Shown: positions 27,774 through 37,203 of the stretch, piece by piece
Numbering within the stretch: the first letter of the stretch is position 1
Layout of the letters: every line of letters begins with the position of its first letter
Assembly: GCA_004211905.1 (NCBI GenBank)
Contig: SHBP01000001.1
Coordinates: 186,001-250,000, forward strand
Origin: SAR92 clade bacterium
GTDB taxonomy: Bacteria > Pseudomonadota > Gammaproteobacteria > Pseudomonadales > Porticoccaceae
Length of the DNA: 64,000 nt
Direction: 5' to 3'
Position numbers and translations under genes: made by a program
Notes under the pieces: generated by a model
Told to the model about the DNA's origin: nothing
The model's input: the letters and a program-made list of their open reading frames with translations, nothing else
Database searches by the model: none

Positions 27774-29201
27774 ATGAAGAAACTCGTAATCACTGCTACA
27801 TTGCTACTTAGTCCCTTCGCCACTGCGGATATCTTCTGGATATTTAGAGAAAATGATGGCTCAACCAACTGGCAATACATTGCTAACTTTTCCAGTAGCA
27901 TCCTAATTCTCGCACTCACTTATACCGTACTGCGATTATTGGTGAGTCGTAGACAAGCTCATCAATATAATCATGAATTGGAGGAGATTCGAACTCAGCT
28001 GGAGAAACGGGTTCTTGAGCGAACTGCCACCTTGAATGAATCAAACACTCTACTGACTGAAAGCAATAAGGCGCTTGAAGCAGAGATTAGCAAGCATTTA
28101 ACGACAACCTCTCAGTTGAGGCAGTCAGAGTCCTATATTACTGAAATCCTGCAATCAATGCCCCTTATGCTTATCGGGTTAAACAAAGATAATCAAATTA
28201 CCCAGTGGAACCCGCGGGCTGAAGAGATCTCAGGGTTAGCCGCAACCAAGGTTATCGGTAAAGATTTATGGAAGTCCTACCCAGAAATCACAGTGACTCC
28301 AAATCAGATTGCAGAAGCACACGAAAAACAGTCTGCCGTTACCATAAAGTACAGTCAGCGTGGTCAATTTCATTTTGACATCACCATATACCCCCTCAAA
28401 GATCAATCAGTCACAGGCGTAGTATTGCTAATCGACGATATTACACAGCGGGTGAACTCAGAAACTATGCTAATTCAACGGGATAAGATGTCTCTAATGG
28501 GTGAAATGGCTTCAACAATGGCCCATGACATTAATATCCCGCTACGTGAGATGCTGAAATCTGTGAAAACTGCACGTCAGGGTCTAACAGATGAGTCTTT
28601 TGATGCAGTTGCTTTGGGCGAAACACTGGAAGATAGTGTTATTCGAGGCCAACAAGCAAAGTCAGTAATAGAAAACTTATTGGATTTCTCAGGGAGTGGC
28701 GGCGATGCTAAATCCATCGCCAGTATTGCAGATATCATTGAACACAGCATTGAGTTAGCTGAAGATGTACTTTCTGTAACATCAGGTTTGCGCTTTCAAG
28801 ATGTGGATGTAAAGAGGGAGTACGCGGACGATTTACCCGACTTTCCGTGCTATACCACTGAGCTACAGCAAGTTTTTCTAAGCCTTATACGCCATGCATG
28901 TGCGGCATTGGGGCAGATAGATGATATTGATCATTCTCCCTGCATACGGATCGCAGTAACACAGCTTTATGATGACATTTGGATACGTTTTCAGCACAAC
29001 GGCGAGACTCTTAGCGATGAAGAACAACAGTACCTCTTTGAACCGTTTGCATCCCAAGATAAAAATAATGACCAAAAGAGCATCAGTCAGCGTCTTTCAT
29101 TTACTCATTTCATTATCACCGAGCAGCACCATGGCCAAATAGCGGTTGTCTCAGATAACGGCAACGAAACGATCTTTAGTATCCAGTTACCACTAAAGTA
29201 G
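27774..29201 (+). CDS. Membrane PAS-domain histidine kinase-like protein with eroded ATP-binding motifs
   Basis: The 475-residue protein has an N-terminal signal-like segment, a membrane helix (about 40-57), a coiled coil (about 62-115), a PAS domain (about 118-228), and a HisKA region with the H-box EMASTMAHDINIPL (His251). The C-terminal HATPase-like part is degenerate: the N-box reads VFLSLIRHACAAL where the Mg2+-binding asparagine is expected (His374), the G1 box DxGxG is replaced by QHNGETL, and the glycine-rich G2 box is absent around SISQRLSF; FEPF is retained. No response regulator gene lies nearby. It may be inactive as a kinase. Confidence 0.82.
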   Translation: MKKLVITATLLLSPFATADIFWIFRENDGSTNWQYIANFSSSILILALTYTVLRLLVSRRQAHQYNHELEEIRTQLEKRVLERTATLNESNTLLTESNKALEAEISKHLTTTSQLRQSESYITEILQSMPLMLIGLNKDNQITQWNPRAEEISGLAATKVIGKDLWKSYPEITVTPNQIAEAHEKQSAVTIKYSQRGQFHFDITIYPLKDQSVTGVVLLIDDITQRVNSETMLIQRDKMSLMGEMASTMAHDINIPLREMLKSVKTARQGLTDESFDAVALGETLEDSVIRGQQAKSVIENLLDFSGSGGDAKSIASIADIIEHSIELAEDVLSVTSGLRFQDVDVKREYADDLPDFPCYTTELQQVFLSLIRHACAALGQIDDIDHSPCIRIAVTQLYDDIWIRFQHNGETLSDEEQQYLFEPFASQDKNNDQKSISQRLSFTHFIITEQHHGQIAVVSDNGNETIFSIQLPLK

Positions 29202-29219
29202 CGCCTTTAAATGTATTGG

Positions 29220-31736
29220 CTATAAACTTCTTAGTACTTCGAGGGGTGGCTGAACTACCGCCTTCCGACTGTAACCTACACCTAATGAGCCAACCAATAG
29301 ACCGCCAACTAGCGGTCCTGTGTACCATAGCCAAAGGTGCATTGAGAAAGACAGGTCAAACATATAACGCTGTAGCATCGCCACAGATAGTTCTGCCCCA
29401 GCACTAGCTAACAGCCCAGCCATAGTGCCTAAGGCGCTAAATTCAATTAATTGAATCCCTAATATAAGTCGCCTAGAACTGCCCAACGTCCGCAAAATAG
29501 CACTCTCTTGAAGCCGTTCAGACATAGACAAACTTACGGCAGCGAACATCACCAGCACACCACAGCCCAAGATAAGTAAGGTCATTACCTCAAGACCTCG
29601 GGTCACCTGAGAAACTATAGTTCGAATCCGATCAATAATCTTATCCAATTCGATCACCTGTACCGTTGGATAACTCCGCAAAATATCATTAACTAGAAGC
29701 TTCTTTTCTGGCGGAATATAGAGACTGGTCATACTGGTGCGGGGGTACTCCTCAAGCAAGCCCTCAGGGAACAAGAAATAGAAATTGGGCGTCATATTGT
29801 CCCAATTTAGACTGCGTGTCCCTATCATCTGAGCTTCAAAAATCAGGCCACCAACGCTAAAGGTAATGCGATCGCCTAACTTTAAACCAAGTTCCCCTGC
29901 AAGCTCGTCTTCTAGAGATACCGGAGCAATGACCTGGCCCGCTTCATTGACTTTTTCGCTAAATTTAGCCAACTCAGCAAGATCCCACCATTCGCCTTGA
30001 GCTATGGTGTTCCCCTCAGGCAATTCAGTGGTCCAACTAAGATTGAGTTCACGTCGAAAGGACTCATGGCTATCTTTCTGATCTTCAGTAATCGCGACGC
30101 CATTAATTTCAGTCATTCGGCCGCGAACCATGGCATACCACCCAGCAGTATCAAGCTGATTATCCTCAACCAACTGTCTAACGCCATCTAACTCGTAAGG
30201 GGCCACATTGACCAAAAAATGGTTGGGAGCATCCTCGGCTAATTGGAACTGCCACTGATCAATTAATGACGTGCGTACCACTATCATTATCATTAGTAGC
30301 GCTATAGCACCAGAAAACCCAATCATCTGGATCAAACTTTGGGAGCGCCTGCGCCACAGATTTGCTAACGCTAATCGCCAAACACTCCCCATGCGTTGCC
30401 CGTATTGCATACCTAATCTCAGCAAGGATAATCCCCCTAAAACCGAGGCTAATGCTGTAACACCAAAGCCTGCTAATATCGCTAAAGACAGATAAAGATT
30501 ATTGCTATACCAAAGCAATAGACCTGAGATCGCCGCGACACCAAAAGACACTCTTACTACCGAGCTTAGGGGCTTTGACACCACATCTTGGCGCAACACT
30601 GCCAAGGGTGACTGCGCGGGCAGATGCCACAAGGCCGGCAAAGTAAACCCAGCTAAACACAACAACCCCGTTGCCATCCCGATTATCCAAGGTTGCAGAC
30701 CTGCCAAAGGTAATTCTATAGGCAGCCATTCTCTTATAATTAGTAAAAGCAAATGGTGAAATACAAAACCCACGGCTAATCCAATTAAAGAGCCACAAAC
30801 CCCCATCCAAATGCTCTGTTGTAGATATAATCTTCGGACTCTTGAGGCTGAGATTCCCCAACTTTTCAGTAGAGCGACCTGCTTAGTTTGACCAGTAGAA
30901 AAATGGTGGCTGGCCAAGGCTAGGGCAATACCAGCCAAGACCACACCGACACTTCCAGCCAGCAACAGAAAACGTCTACCTTTGTCCATAGTATCAGTGA
31001 TACTCACTTGAGCCTGATCCGGTGTAATCAATCTGTCATGAACATCTAATTGAGGCTCAAGCCACGCTTTGTATTCTTCAAAGCTACTCTGATCATTAGA
31101 CGCCATGAGATAACGATAAGTGACTCGACTGCCCGGCTGAATAACGCCGCTGGCCGGTATATCAGCATAGTTCATTAATACCCGAGCACCAAAAAATGAG
31201 TAGGAACTACCGTCTGGTTCCTCAATCAGAATCTGACTGACTTTCAGTATCATATCACCCAATTCAATCTCGTCTCCAAGCTCAATATTTAGCAAGGGCA
31301 AAAGTCTGGCGTCTACCCAGACCTCTCCTCGATCTGGCCCGAAATCTACCGACTCAATCAAACTTGGATCACGTGTAAATGCGATAGTGGAGCGCTTAAT
31401 GGAACCGCGTAATGGATAATTGGGCTGAACCGCCTTGATCGATGCTAAATGCAGCTCATCACCATGGAACACAATGGATGAAAATCCCATTATTTTAGCC
31501 GTAGAAACGTTCTTTATCTGGGCTTCTTTGAGCCATTCTTCAGAAGCTTCTTTACTACTCCGTACTACCAAGTCGGCCGCTAAGAAACTACTGGACTCTT
31601 GAGTCAGCGCTTTCTCAATACGCTCAGCCAAGAGTGATACCGACGTCACTACAGCCACTGCCAGAATCAACGACCAAAGGATTAGCCCAAGTTCACCGCC
31701 CCGCCAGGTCCTTATTAGCATTCGTAGTGAAAGCAT
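29220..31736 (-). CDS. ybbP: ABC transporter permease, YbbP/FtsX type
   Basis: An 838-residue permease of the MacB/FtsX fold family. It has an N-terminal membrane helix (about 10-30), a large periplasmic domain, then helices around 255-390 and 395-470, a second periplasmic domain and three C-terminal helices. I chose the ATG at 31736, which overlaps the ATPase stop by one base (TAATG); an upstream in-frame start at 31814 would overlap the ATPase gene by 79 bases. Together with YbbA it forms the complex conserved next to tesA in E. coli, with a presumed role in lipid or lipoprotein handling or efflux. Confidence 0.92.
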   Translation of the reverse strand: MLSLRMLIRTWRGGELGLILWSLILAVAVVTSVSLLAERIEKALTQESSSFLAADLVVRSSKEASEEWLKEAQIKNVSTAKIMGFSSIVFHGDELHLASIKAVQPNYPLRGSIKRSTIAFTRDPSLIESVDFGPDRGEVWVDARLLPLLNIELGDEIELGDMILKVSQILIEEPDGSSYSFFGARVLMNYADIPASGVIQPGSRVTYRYLMASNDQSSFEEYKAWLEPQLDVHDRLITPDQAQVSITDTMDKGRRFLLLAGSVGVVLAGIALALASHHFSTGQTKQVALLKSWGISASRVRRLYLQQSIWMGVCGSLIGLAVGFVFHHLLLLIIREWLPIELPLAGLQPWIIGMATGLLCLAGFTLPALWHLPAQSPLAVLRQDVVSKPLSSVVRVSFGVAAISGLLLWYSNNLYLSLAILAGFGVTALASVLGGLSLLRLGMQYGQRMGSVWRLALANLWRRRSQSLIQMIGFSGAIALLMIMIVVRTSLIDQWQFQLAEDAPNHFLVNVAPYELDGVRQLVEDNQLDTAGWYAMVRGRMTEINGVAITEDQKDSHESFRRELNLSWTTELPEGNTIAQGEWWDLAELAKFSEKVNEAGQVIAPVSLEDELAGELGLKLGDRITFSVGGLIFEAQMIGTRSLNWDNMTPNFYFLFPEGLLEEYPRTSMTSLYIPPEKKLLVNDILRSYPTVQVIELDKIIDRIRTIVSQVTRGLEVMTLLILGCGVLVMFAAVSLSMSERLQESAILRTLGSSRRLILGIQLIEFSALGTMAGLLASAGAELSVAMLQRYMFDLSFSMHLWLWYTGPLVGGLLVGSLGVGYSRKAVVQPPLEVLRSL

Positions 31737-32428
31737 TAAGATACCAAGTCCTTGGAATTCGCTTCGCCGTTTTCCATCTGACGACCCGCCTGCAATTGCA
31801 GTGTTAGATTGCATCGCGCCGCTAAGTTTATTTCATGGGTCACCAAAATCAGCGTAGTGCCCTCCTCCCGGTTTAGATCAAACAGAAGATCATTAATAAT
31901 TTCACCGGTCCCCGTATCCAGGTTTCCAGTAGGTTCATCGGCAAACAAGATGGTCGGCTTGCATGCAAAGGCTCTTGCTACAGCTACACGCTGCTGTTCA
32001 CCACCGGAGAGTTGTCTCGGATAGTGCGTTGTGCGACTACTCAAGCCCACCCTATCTAAATAATAATTAGCTGTTTCTAGGGCCTTGCCATCACCATTGA
32101 GCTCAAGTGGCAACGCAACATTCTCTAAAGCAGTTAATCCAGGAAGCAAATGAAACGATTGAAAAACAAAACCCACATCCTTTGCTCGCACCATCGCGCG
32201 CCCTTCTTCATCCATCGCTGTAATATCTTGATTATTAACTATTACAGAGCCAGAACTCGGTAAATCGAGACCAGCTAAAATACCCAATAATGTGGATTTA
32301 CCCGAGCCTGATGGCCCAACAATGGCCAAGGTTTCGCCATCACCAACAGTCAGGTTAATCCCATCAAGGATATCCAATTTACCTTCGGTGGTGATCACCC
32401 GTTTACATACATTTGTCACTTCAATCAT
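31736..32428 (-). CDS. ybbA: ABC transporter ATPase, YbbA/LolD type
   Basis: A 230-residue ATPase with Walker A GPSGSGKST (about 38-46), Q-loop FVFQSFHLLPG, signature LSGGEQQRVAVARA, Walker B ILFADEPTGNLD and switch histidine in ILVTHE. This is the LolD/MacB subgroup. It is followed with one-base overlap by its permease and is divergent from tesA, the same three-gene layout as E. coli tesA/ybbA-ybbP. Confidence 0.95.
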   Translation of the reverse strand: MIEVTNVCKRVITTEGKLDILDGINLTVGDGETLAIVGPSGSGKSTLLGILAGLDLPSSGSVIVNNQDITAMDEEGRAMVRAKDVGFVFQSFHLLPGLTALENVALPLELNGDGKALETANYYLDRVGLSSRTTHYPRQLSGGEQQRVAVARAFACKPTILFADEPTGNLDTGTGEIINDLLFDLNREEGTTLILVTHEINLAARCNLTLQLQAGRQMENGEANSKDLVS

Positions 32429-32503
32429 TGGAACCTTCCATTGTGAGAAAAATCGCTTACACTTCCGCTACTGATTTTATTCGAAGTTTACTCGGGATTT
32501 ATT

Positions 32504-33100
32504 ATGCGATCTTTTTTTAAAGGGCTATGTTGCCTGTTTATTCTACTAGGTGCCAACACTTATGGATCAACTATCTTAGTTTTGGGTGATAGTCTGAGCG
32601 CCGGCTATGGTATCGATCCAGCAAAAGGCTGGGTTAACCTTCTACGAGAAGACCTTTCGTCGGATCATGAAATAATTAACGGTAGTATCAGTGGCGACAC
32701 CACAGGGGGAGGTTTAGCAAGACTGCCCCTGCTACTGACGAAATTCCAACCTGATTATGTAATACTTGAACTAGGTGGCAATGATGGTCTTCGGGGTCAG
32801 CCGCTTCGACTCATGAAACAAAATTTATCTCGAATGGTCGACCTGTGCCTAGATGGTAATGCAGTGCCTATTCTTTTTGGCATGCGTATCCCACCCAATT
32901 ATGGCAGAAGGTACACTGATGCATTTGCCAAAGTATATGTGCAATTATCTATGGAAAAGAGTGTCACTTTAATACCGTTTCAACTTGAAGACTTAGCAGT
33001 CACTGAAGGGATGATTCAGCAAGATGGGCTCCACCCCACTGAAAAGGCTCAGCCCATAATCAAGGATGTAGTTAAAGCTAATATATCTCCTCTCCTCTAG
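32504..33100 (+). CDS. tesA: GDSL esterase: thioesterase I / lysophospholipase L1
   Basis: TesA is a periplasmic SGNH hydrolase acting on acyl-CoA, esters and lysophospholipids. The 198-residue protein has a signal peptide (about 1-21), the nucleophile box VLGDSLSAGYGI with Ser30, block III GGNDGLRG and the Asp-His box QDGLHPTEKAQ near the C-terminus. It is divergent from ybbA, with about 75 bases between the two starts that must hold both promoters. Confidence 0.96.
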   Translation: MRSFFKGLCCLFILLGANTYGSTILVLGDSLSAGYGIDPAKGWVNLLREDLSSDHEIINGSISGDTTGGGLARLPLLLTKFQPDYVILELGGNDGLRGQPLRLMKQNLSRMVDLCLDGNAVPILFGMRIPPNYGRRYTDAFAKVYVQLSMEKSVTLIPFQLEDLAVTEGMIQQDGLHPTEKAQPIIKDVVKANISPLL

Positions 33101-33115
33101 GCACAGCCCGTAAAT

Positions 33116-33135
33116 AGTCAGTTGAATAGCTGACT
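33116..33135. terminator. Weak hairpin between convergent tesA and EamA genes
   Basis: AGTCAG (33116-33121) can pair with CTGACT (33130-33135) across an 8-base loop, followed by TTT on the plus strand. It sits in the 44-base gap between the converging stops, where a terminator is expected, but the stem is short. Confidence 0.35.
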
Positions 33136-33144
33136 TTAACAACA

Positions 33145-34035
33145 CTACATCGTGTTTTTGGGAGACTTAAGAAACACTTTAAACTGAGACACCAGTCCGC
33201 CCATTAAAATTAGTCCACAGCCAACTAGCTCAATGGGAGTAAGATACTCATTAAGCAACCACCACCCACCAATGGCCGCAAATACAGCTTCAAAACTCAA
33301 AATAAGTGCAGTGTGAGAGGCAGGCGCGGTGCGCATACCAATGACTTGCAAGGAAAAACCAATCGAAGAAGACAACACTCCAACAAAAATCAAAGATGTT
33401 GCTGCGTCTCTAACGGCATTCCAGTCCCAAACTTCGGTGAGAAGCATCACCACGCCACTTATCATGGCAGCAAACACAAACTGCAAAAACATCAATCGAT
33501 AAACCGAGATTTGATTAGCAACTTTACCGGTATAAATGACGTGTAACGCCCAAGCGACCGAACTAATCAGTATTAGAATGTCACCTATTACAAACTGATC
33601 AGCTTCAATTTGAGAGAGAAAATACAATCCAAACACTGCAAGAATCACACCCAACCAAGTTGGCCACTCAGTTTTGGTGCCCATAAGCAAACCCAACAAA
33701 GGGACGAAGACAACATAAACCCCCGTTAAAAAGCCCGCTCGCCCCACTGTGGTATAAAGTAAGCCTTGCTGCTGAACCAACATACCCAGAACCATGATAA
33801 CGCCCAACTGCAGGGCTTTTTTATCCGCTAACTGATAATGAAATATCTTTTTGGGCTTTTCCATTAGATACCAGATCGGCAGTATTGCAATGGCTGCGAC
33901 AACAAATCGACCAAACACAAAAGTCACGGGACCAACATGGTCCATACCCATACTCTGAAAGACAAAGGCGAATCCCCAAATAAGGGCTGTTACGAGCAAA
34001 AGTAAATCTGCCCTTATCTCCGTTCTAAAACTCAT
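33145..34035 (-). CDS. EamA/DMT family transporter
   Basis: A 296-residue ten-helix drug/metabolite transporter with two EamA repeats. The first repeat opens with LLLVTALIWGFAFVFQSMGMDHVGP, the second with ILILISSVAWALHVIYTGKVA. I chose the ATG at 34035 because AAGG precedes it at good spacing; a longer frame from 34086 adds 17 residues without family support. Substrate unknown; relatives export amino acids or metabolites. Confidence 0.87.
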   Translation of the reverse strand: MSFRTEIRADLLLLVTALIWGFAFVFQSMGMDHVGPVTFVFGRFVVAAIAILPIWYLMEKPKKIFHYQLADKKALQLGVIMVLGMLVQQQGLLYTTVGRAGFLTGVYVVFVPLLGLLMGTKTEWPTWLGVILAVFGLYFLSQIEADQFVIGDILILISSVAWALHVIYTGKVANQISVYRLMFLQFVFAAMISGVVMLLTEVWDWNAVRDAATSLIFVGVLSSSIGFSLQVIGMRTAPASHTALILSFEAVFAAIGGWWLLNEYLTPIELVGCGLILMGGLVSQFKVFLKSPKNTM

Positions 34036-34232
34036 AGTGACCTTGTTCTCGCAAAGATGAATCCGACCTACTTTAGGGTTAACCACAGTCTGAAAATTGC
34101 GGCAGTGTGCATGGTTATCTAGGAGTTTTCAAGATCGCGAAAAACAAGAATAAATTTGTAGCTTAGCCTCCACCATAAAGTATTGAATCTGTCTAAAGTG
34201 CAGGTTTGAAAAAGCTACCCTTGCTGAACTTT

Positions 34233-35969
34233 TTATGATATTTCCGGTTGCATATGTTGAATCAATAGCTGTAACTTTTCCTGACCTCGAAATTCGTTGA
34301 TATCTAGACGATAGACACAGCGCGCTTGTTGTATACGTTGGTTAGGCCAGTGCTCTATATCCATATTGAAATAAATAGCATCGATATCAGTATATGGCTC
34401 AGCTTCCTGTGTCAGAACTAACTTCAAGTGATGCTCTCCTACGACACGCTGCTGTTTGATAGTAAATATGCCTTCAAAGCAGGGTTCCGGAAATTGCTGA
34501 CCCCAAGGGCCCGATTCTCTAAGAAGTTCTGCGGTTTTCATATCTATATGGTCAGACTCTAAGCAACCATCAGTAATCATCTTGGCCTTTAGATCTTCAG
34601 GATTAAGTACTTGGCACACATACTCTTGAAAGGCTACAGAAAATGTCTCTAACTTCTTCTCCTCAAGAGTTAAACCGGCGGCCATGGCATGGCCACCAAA
34701 CTTACTAATTAGTCCTGGATTCTGCGTTGCTACCGCATCGATAGCATCTCTTATATGCAGTCCCGGGATAGATCTTGAAGAACCTTTAAGCGAGCCGTCC
34801 TCTGCACGAGCGAAGGCTACTGCAGGACGGTGATATTTTTCTTTTAAACGAGAAGCGACTAATCCAACAACACCCTGATGCCAATTTGGACGAAATAAGC
34901 ACAATGCTGACGGTAAATTATCCTCTGACTCCAAGGTTAACTTATCCAGCTCGACCATCGCCTCTTGTTGCATACCCTGCTCAATTGATCTTCTATCTTT
35001 ATTTAATTGATCAAGAGATTCGGCAGCTTGCAACGCAACATTCATATCTTCTGTGAGCAAACACTGAATGCCCAATGAAATATCGTCTAAGCGTCCCGCA
35101 GCATTAAGTCTTGGACCTATAGCAAATCCTAAATCAGCCGCTATTAAACGCTTAGGGTTCTTGCCTGCAATACGCAACAATGCTCGAATACCAGGCCGAC
35201 AAAGACCTGATCGAATGCGCAATAGCCCCTGATGCACCAAAGTCCGATTCACCTGATCCAAAGGCACCACATCAGCAACGGTTCCCAGTGCGACCAAATC
35301 AAGCCATGTGGCCATATTAGGTTCAACCAGCTGATTCAACTCGAACCAAGCAATCCCACGAAGTTCAGCGCGCAAACCACTAAGAAGATAAAAGGCAACA
35401 CCGACACCGGCTAAATTCTTAGCAGGAAATGAGCACCCTGGCTGATTTGGATTGACGATTGCACATGCATTTGGGAGTTTTTCTCCAGGCAAATGATGAT
35501 CGGTGATAATCACATCAACGCCTAGATTTCCGGCATGATCTACGCCATCAATGCTCGATATACCATTATCGACCGTAATAATCAGGTCAGGATCATATTG
35601 GGTAGCAAGGTCAACTATCTCAGGAGTCAACCCATACCCATAGTCAAATCTGTTAGGCACCAAAAACTCAATCTTTTTAAAGCCCATCGTTGTCAAAGCG
35701 AGCATCATCAGCGCTGAACTAGTCGCACCATCCGCATCAAAATCACCAACTATGACTATTTGTTGGTTATTTTTTAATGCCTCTACTAACCGCACTACCG
35801 ACTCTAACATACCCTTTAACAGGCTTGGATCCGGCAGACAAGATAGCTGCTTATTAAGAGCCTCTTGACTGTTCACCCCTCTTGATTGATAGATGCGCTG
35901 CAACAACGGATCCAAATCTGGTGAAAAGCTGGCTGACTCTAGATCAAAAGAACGACTGTGTATTTCCAT
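34233..35969 (-). CDS. recJ: Single-stranded-DNA-specific exonuclease RecJ
   Basis: RecJ degrades single-stranded DNA 5' to 3' in recombination, mismatch repair and base excision repair. The 578-residue protein shows the DHH-family motifs: VIVGDFDADGATSSALM (motif I), ITVDNGISS, ITDHHLPGE (the DHH motif) and the later GRLDDISLGIQCLL and GGHAMAAGLTL of the DHHA1 domain. It is separated from its usual neighbours prfB-lysS by about 11 kb of other genes. It begins 3 bases after the alpha/beta hydrolase stop. Confidence 0.97.
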   Translation of the reverse strand: MEIHSRSFDLESASFSPDLDPLLQRIYQSRGVNSQEALNKQLSCLPDPSLLKGMLESVVRLVEALKNNQQIVIVGDFDADGATSSALMMLALTTMGFKKIEFLVPNRFDYGYGLTPEIVDLATQYDPDLIITVDNGISSIDGVDHAGNLGVDVIITDHHLPGEKLPNACAIVNPNQPGCSFPAKNLAGVGVAFYLLSGLRAELRGIAWFELNQLVEPNMATWLDLVALGTVADVVPLDQVNRTLVHQGLLRIRSGLCRPGIRALLRIAGKNPKRLIAADLGFAIGPRLNAAGRLDDISLGIQCLLTEDMNVALQAAESLDQLNKDRRSIEQGMQQEAMVELDKLTLESEDNLPSALCLFRPNWHQGVVGLVASRLKEKYHRPAVAFARAEDGSLKGSSRSIPGLHIRDAIDAVATQNPGLISKFGGHAMAAGLTLEEKKLETFSVAFQEYVCQVLNPEDLKAKMITDGCLESDHIDMKTAELLRESGPWGQQFPEPCFEGIFTIKQQRVVGEHHLKLVLTQEAEPYTDIDAIYFNMDIEHWPNQRIQQARCVYRLDINEFRGQEKLQLLIQHMQPEIS

Positions 35970-35972
35970 GCT

Positions 35973-36932
35973 CTACCTCAACAGAGGTGTTATTTTACGG
36001 TCGAGCCAATCCAACAAAAATTGATTGGTCAGTTCAGGTTTCTCTTGTTGAATCCAGTGCCCACACTCCAAAGTTTGAATTTCCAAATCCAAAACAGTAT
36101 CGGTCATATCGACCTTGGGAACCATGTCATATTCGCCATAAAGCATTAGACAGGGAAGTTCGATCCTTTGCTCAACGTCAAGCATGGTCTCCCAGTTGCG
36201 CGTAAAATTACGATACCAGTTGCATGGGGCAACAAAACCACCCTTCTCAAATGCGTCGACGAAAACCCTCAAGTCTTCTTGGCTAAGCATTAACTCGCCG
36301 CGATTATTATCAACTTCAGCTGATCGCACAATGGAATATCCATCAGGCTGAGCCGGGCTATTATCCAGCCAGTGCTTAGTGCGATAAAGGTTAGTTAGCA
36401 CTCTTTTCGGATCAGTTTCAAAAGCACGGGCAGCGACTTCTGGCTGTCGATTGAAGTGGACTAGGTAAAAATCCTCGCCTAACACCTTTTCCCAGAAAGC
36501 CACGGGCTCTGATGGCTCTCGAGCTTTGAAAGGTACTGACATATTCGCCAATCCAATAATTCGCTCAGGATTCAACAGAGCATGCTGCCACAACATGATG
36601 GCACCCCAGTCATGGCCCACATATATGGCACGATCGATACCCAAGGCGTCGAGTAACCCGTTTTGATCATCAGTAAGATGACGAATATCGTAAGCGTTCA
36701 CATCTAATGGTTTACTTGAGTTACCGTAACCACGTTGATTAGGTACTATGCAGTGGTAACCTGCCGCCACAAGCGCTGGAATCTGATAGCGCCAACTGTA
36801 CGCCAATTCTGGCCAACCATGGCACAAAACAATTGGAGTTCCACCCTGCCCCGCCTGAAATACCTCTAGCTCAATACCGTTAGTCTTAATCATTGTTGGT
36901 AGAGGCATTGAAAAAGATTTAGTCATTGACAT
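35973..36932 (-). CDS. Alpha/beta hydrolase, epoxide-hydrolase-like
   Basis: A roughly 319-residue alpha/beta hydrolase. The oxyanion motif HGWPE and the nucleophile elbow YVGHDWGAIMLW with a catalytic aspartate place it with epoxide hydrolases and haloalkane dehalogenases; the late ECGHWIQQEKPE carries the histidine and LYGEYDMVPK the acid region. Substrate unknown. Starts at 36938 (TTG), 36932 and 36926 (both ATG) are all possible; I took the first ATG. It lies 3 bases ahead of recJ. Confidence 0.9.
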   Translation of the reverse strand: MSMTKSFSMPLPTMIKTNGIELEVFQAGQGGTPIVLCHGWPELAYSWRYQIPALVAAGYHCIVPNQRGYGNSSKPLDVNAYDIRHLTDDQNGLLDALGIDRAIYVGHDWGAIMLWQHALLNPERIIGLANMSVPFKAREPSEPVAFWEKVLGEDFYLVHFNRQPEVAARAFETDPKRVLTNLYRTKHWLDNSPAQPDGYSIVRSAEVDNNRGELMLSQEDLRVFVDAFEKGGFVAPCNWYRNFTRNWETMLDVEQRIELPCLMLYGEYDMVPKVDMTDTVLDLEIQTLECGHWIQQEKPELTNQFLLDWLDRKITPLLR

Positions 36933-36962
36933 TCTCAAGAGGCTAAAAGAATCACTTAAGGT

Positions 36963-37148
36963 CTAAAGGTATCCCGCTTGCTTACCAATAAACCAACTTA
37001 TATAACCAAGCGCTGCAACCACAACCCATATGACAGCCACCAGTCTCCAGGGGCGAAAGGGCTTACGTTCAACACTATTGAACCCACTTTCTAGATAATT
37101 ATCTACGCGATCTTGATCTTCTTTTGATAACTTGTTTTCTTCTGACAT
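36963..37148 (-). CDS. DUF3094 family small membrane protein
   Basis: A 61-residue protein with a polar N-terminal half (KLSKEDQDRVDNYLESGFN), a conserved RKPFRPWRL turn and one C-terminal membrane helix (about 36-57). This pattern matches DUF3094 proteins of pseudomonads and relatives, which have no known function. It lies between thrC and the alpha/beta hydrolase on the same strand, so it may be part of a thrC-to-recJ transcript. Confidence 0.82.
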   Translation of the reverse strand: MSEENKLSKEDQDRVDNYLESGFNSVERKPFRPWRLVAVIWVVVAALGYISWFIGKQAGYL

Positions 37149-37203
37149 TTTCTCATCTCAACTTTGTACTCAGATTTATACGCCGTTATTGGTAGCCCAG
37201 ACT

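Noticed and set aside
29220-31814. Longer YbbP start at 31814
   Set aside because: It would overlap the ATPase gene by 79 bases and its first 26 residues look like an out-of-frame reading; TAATG coupling at 31736 is the normal arrangement.
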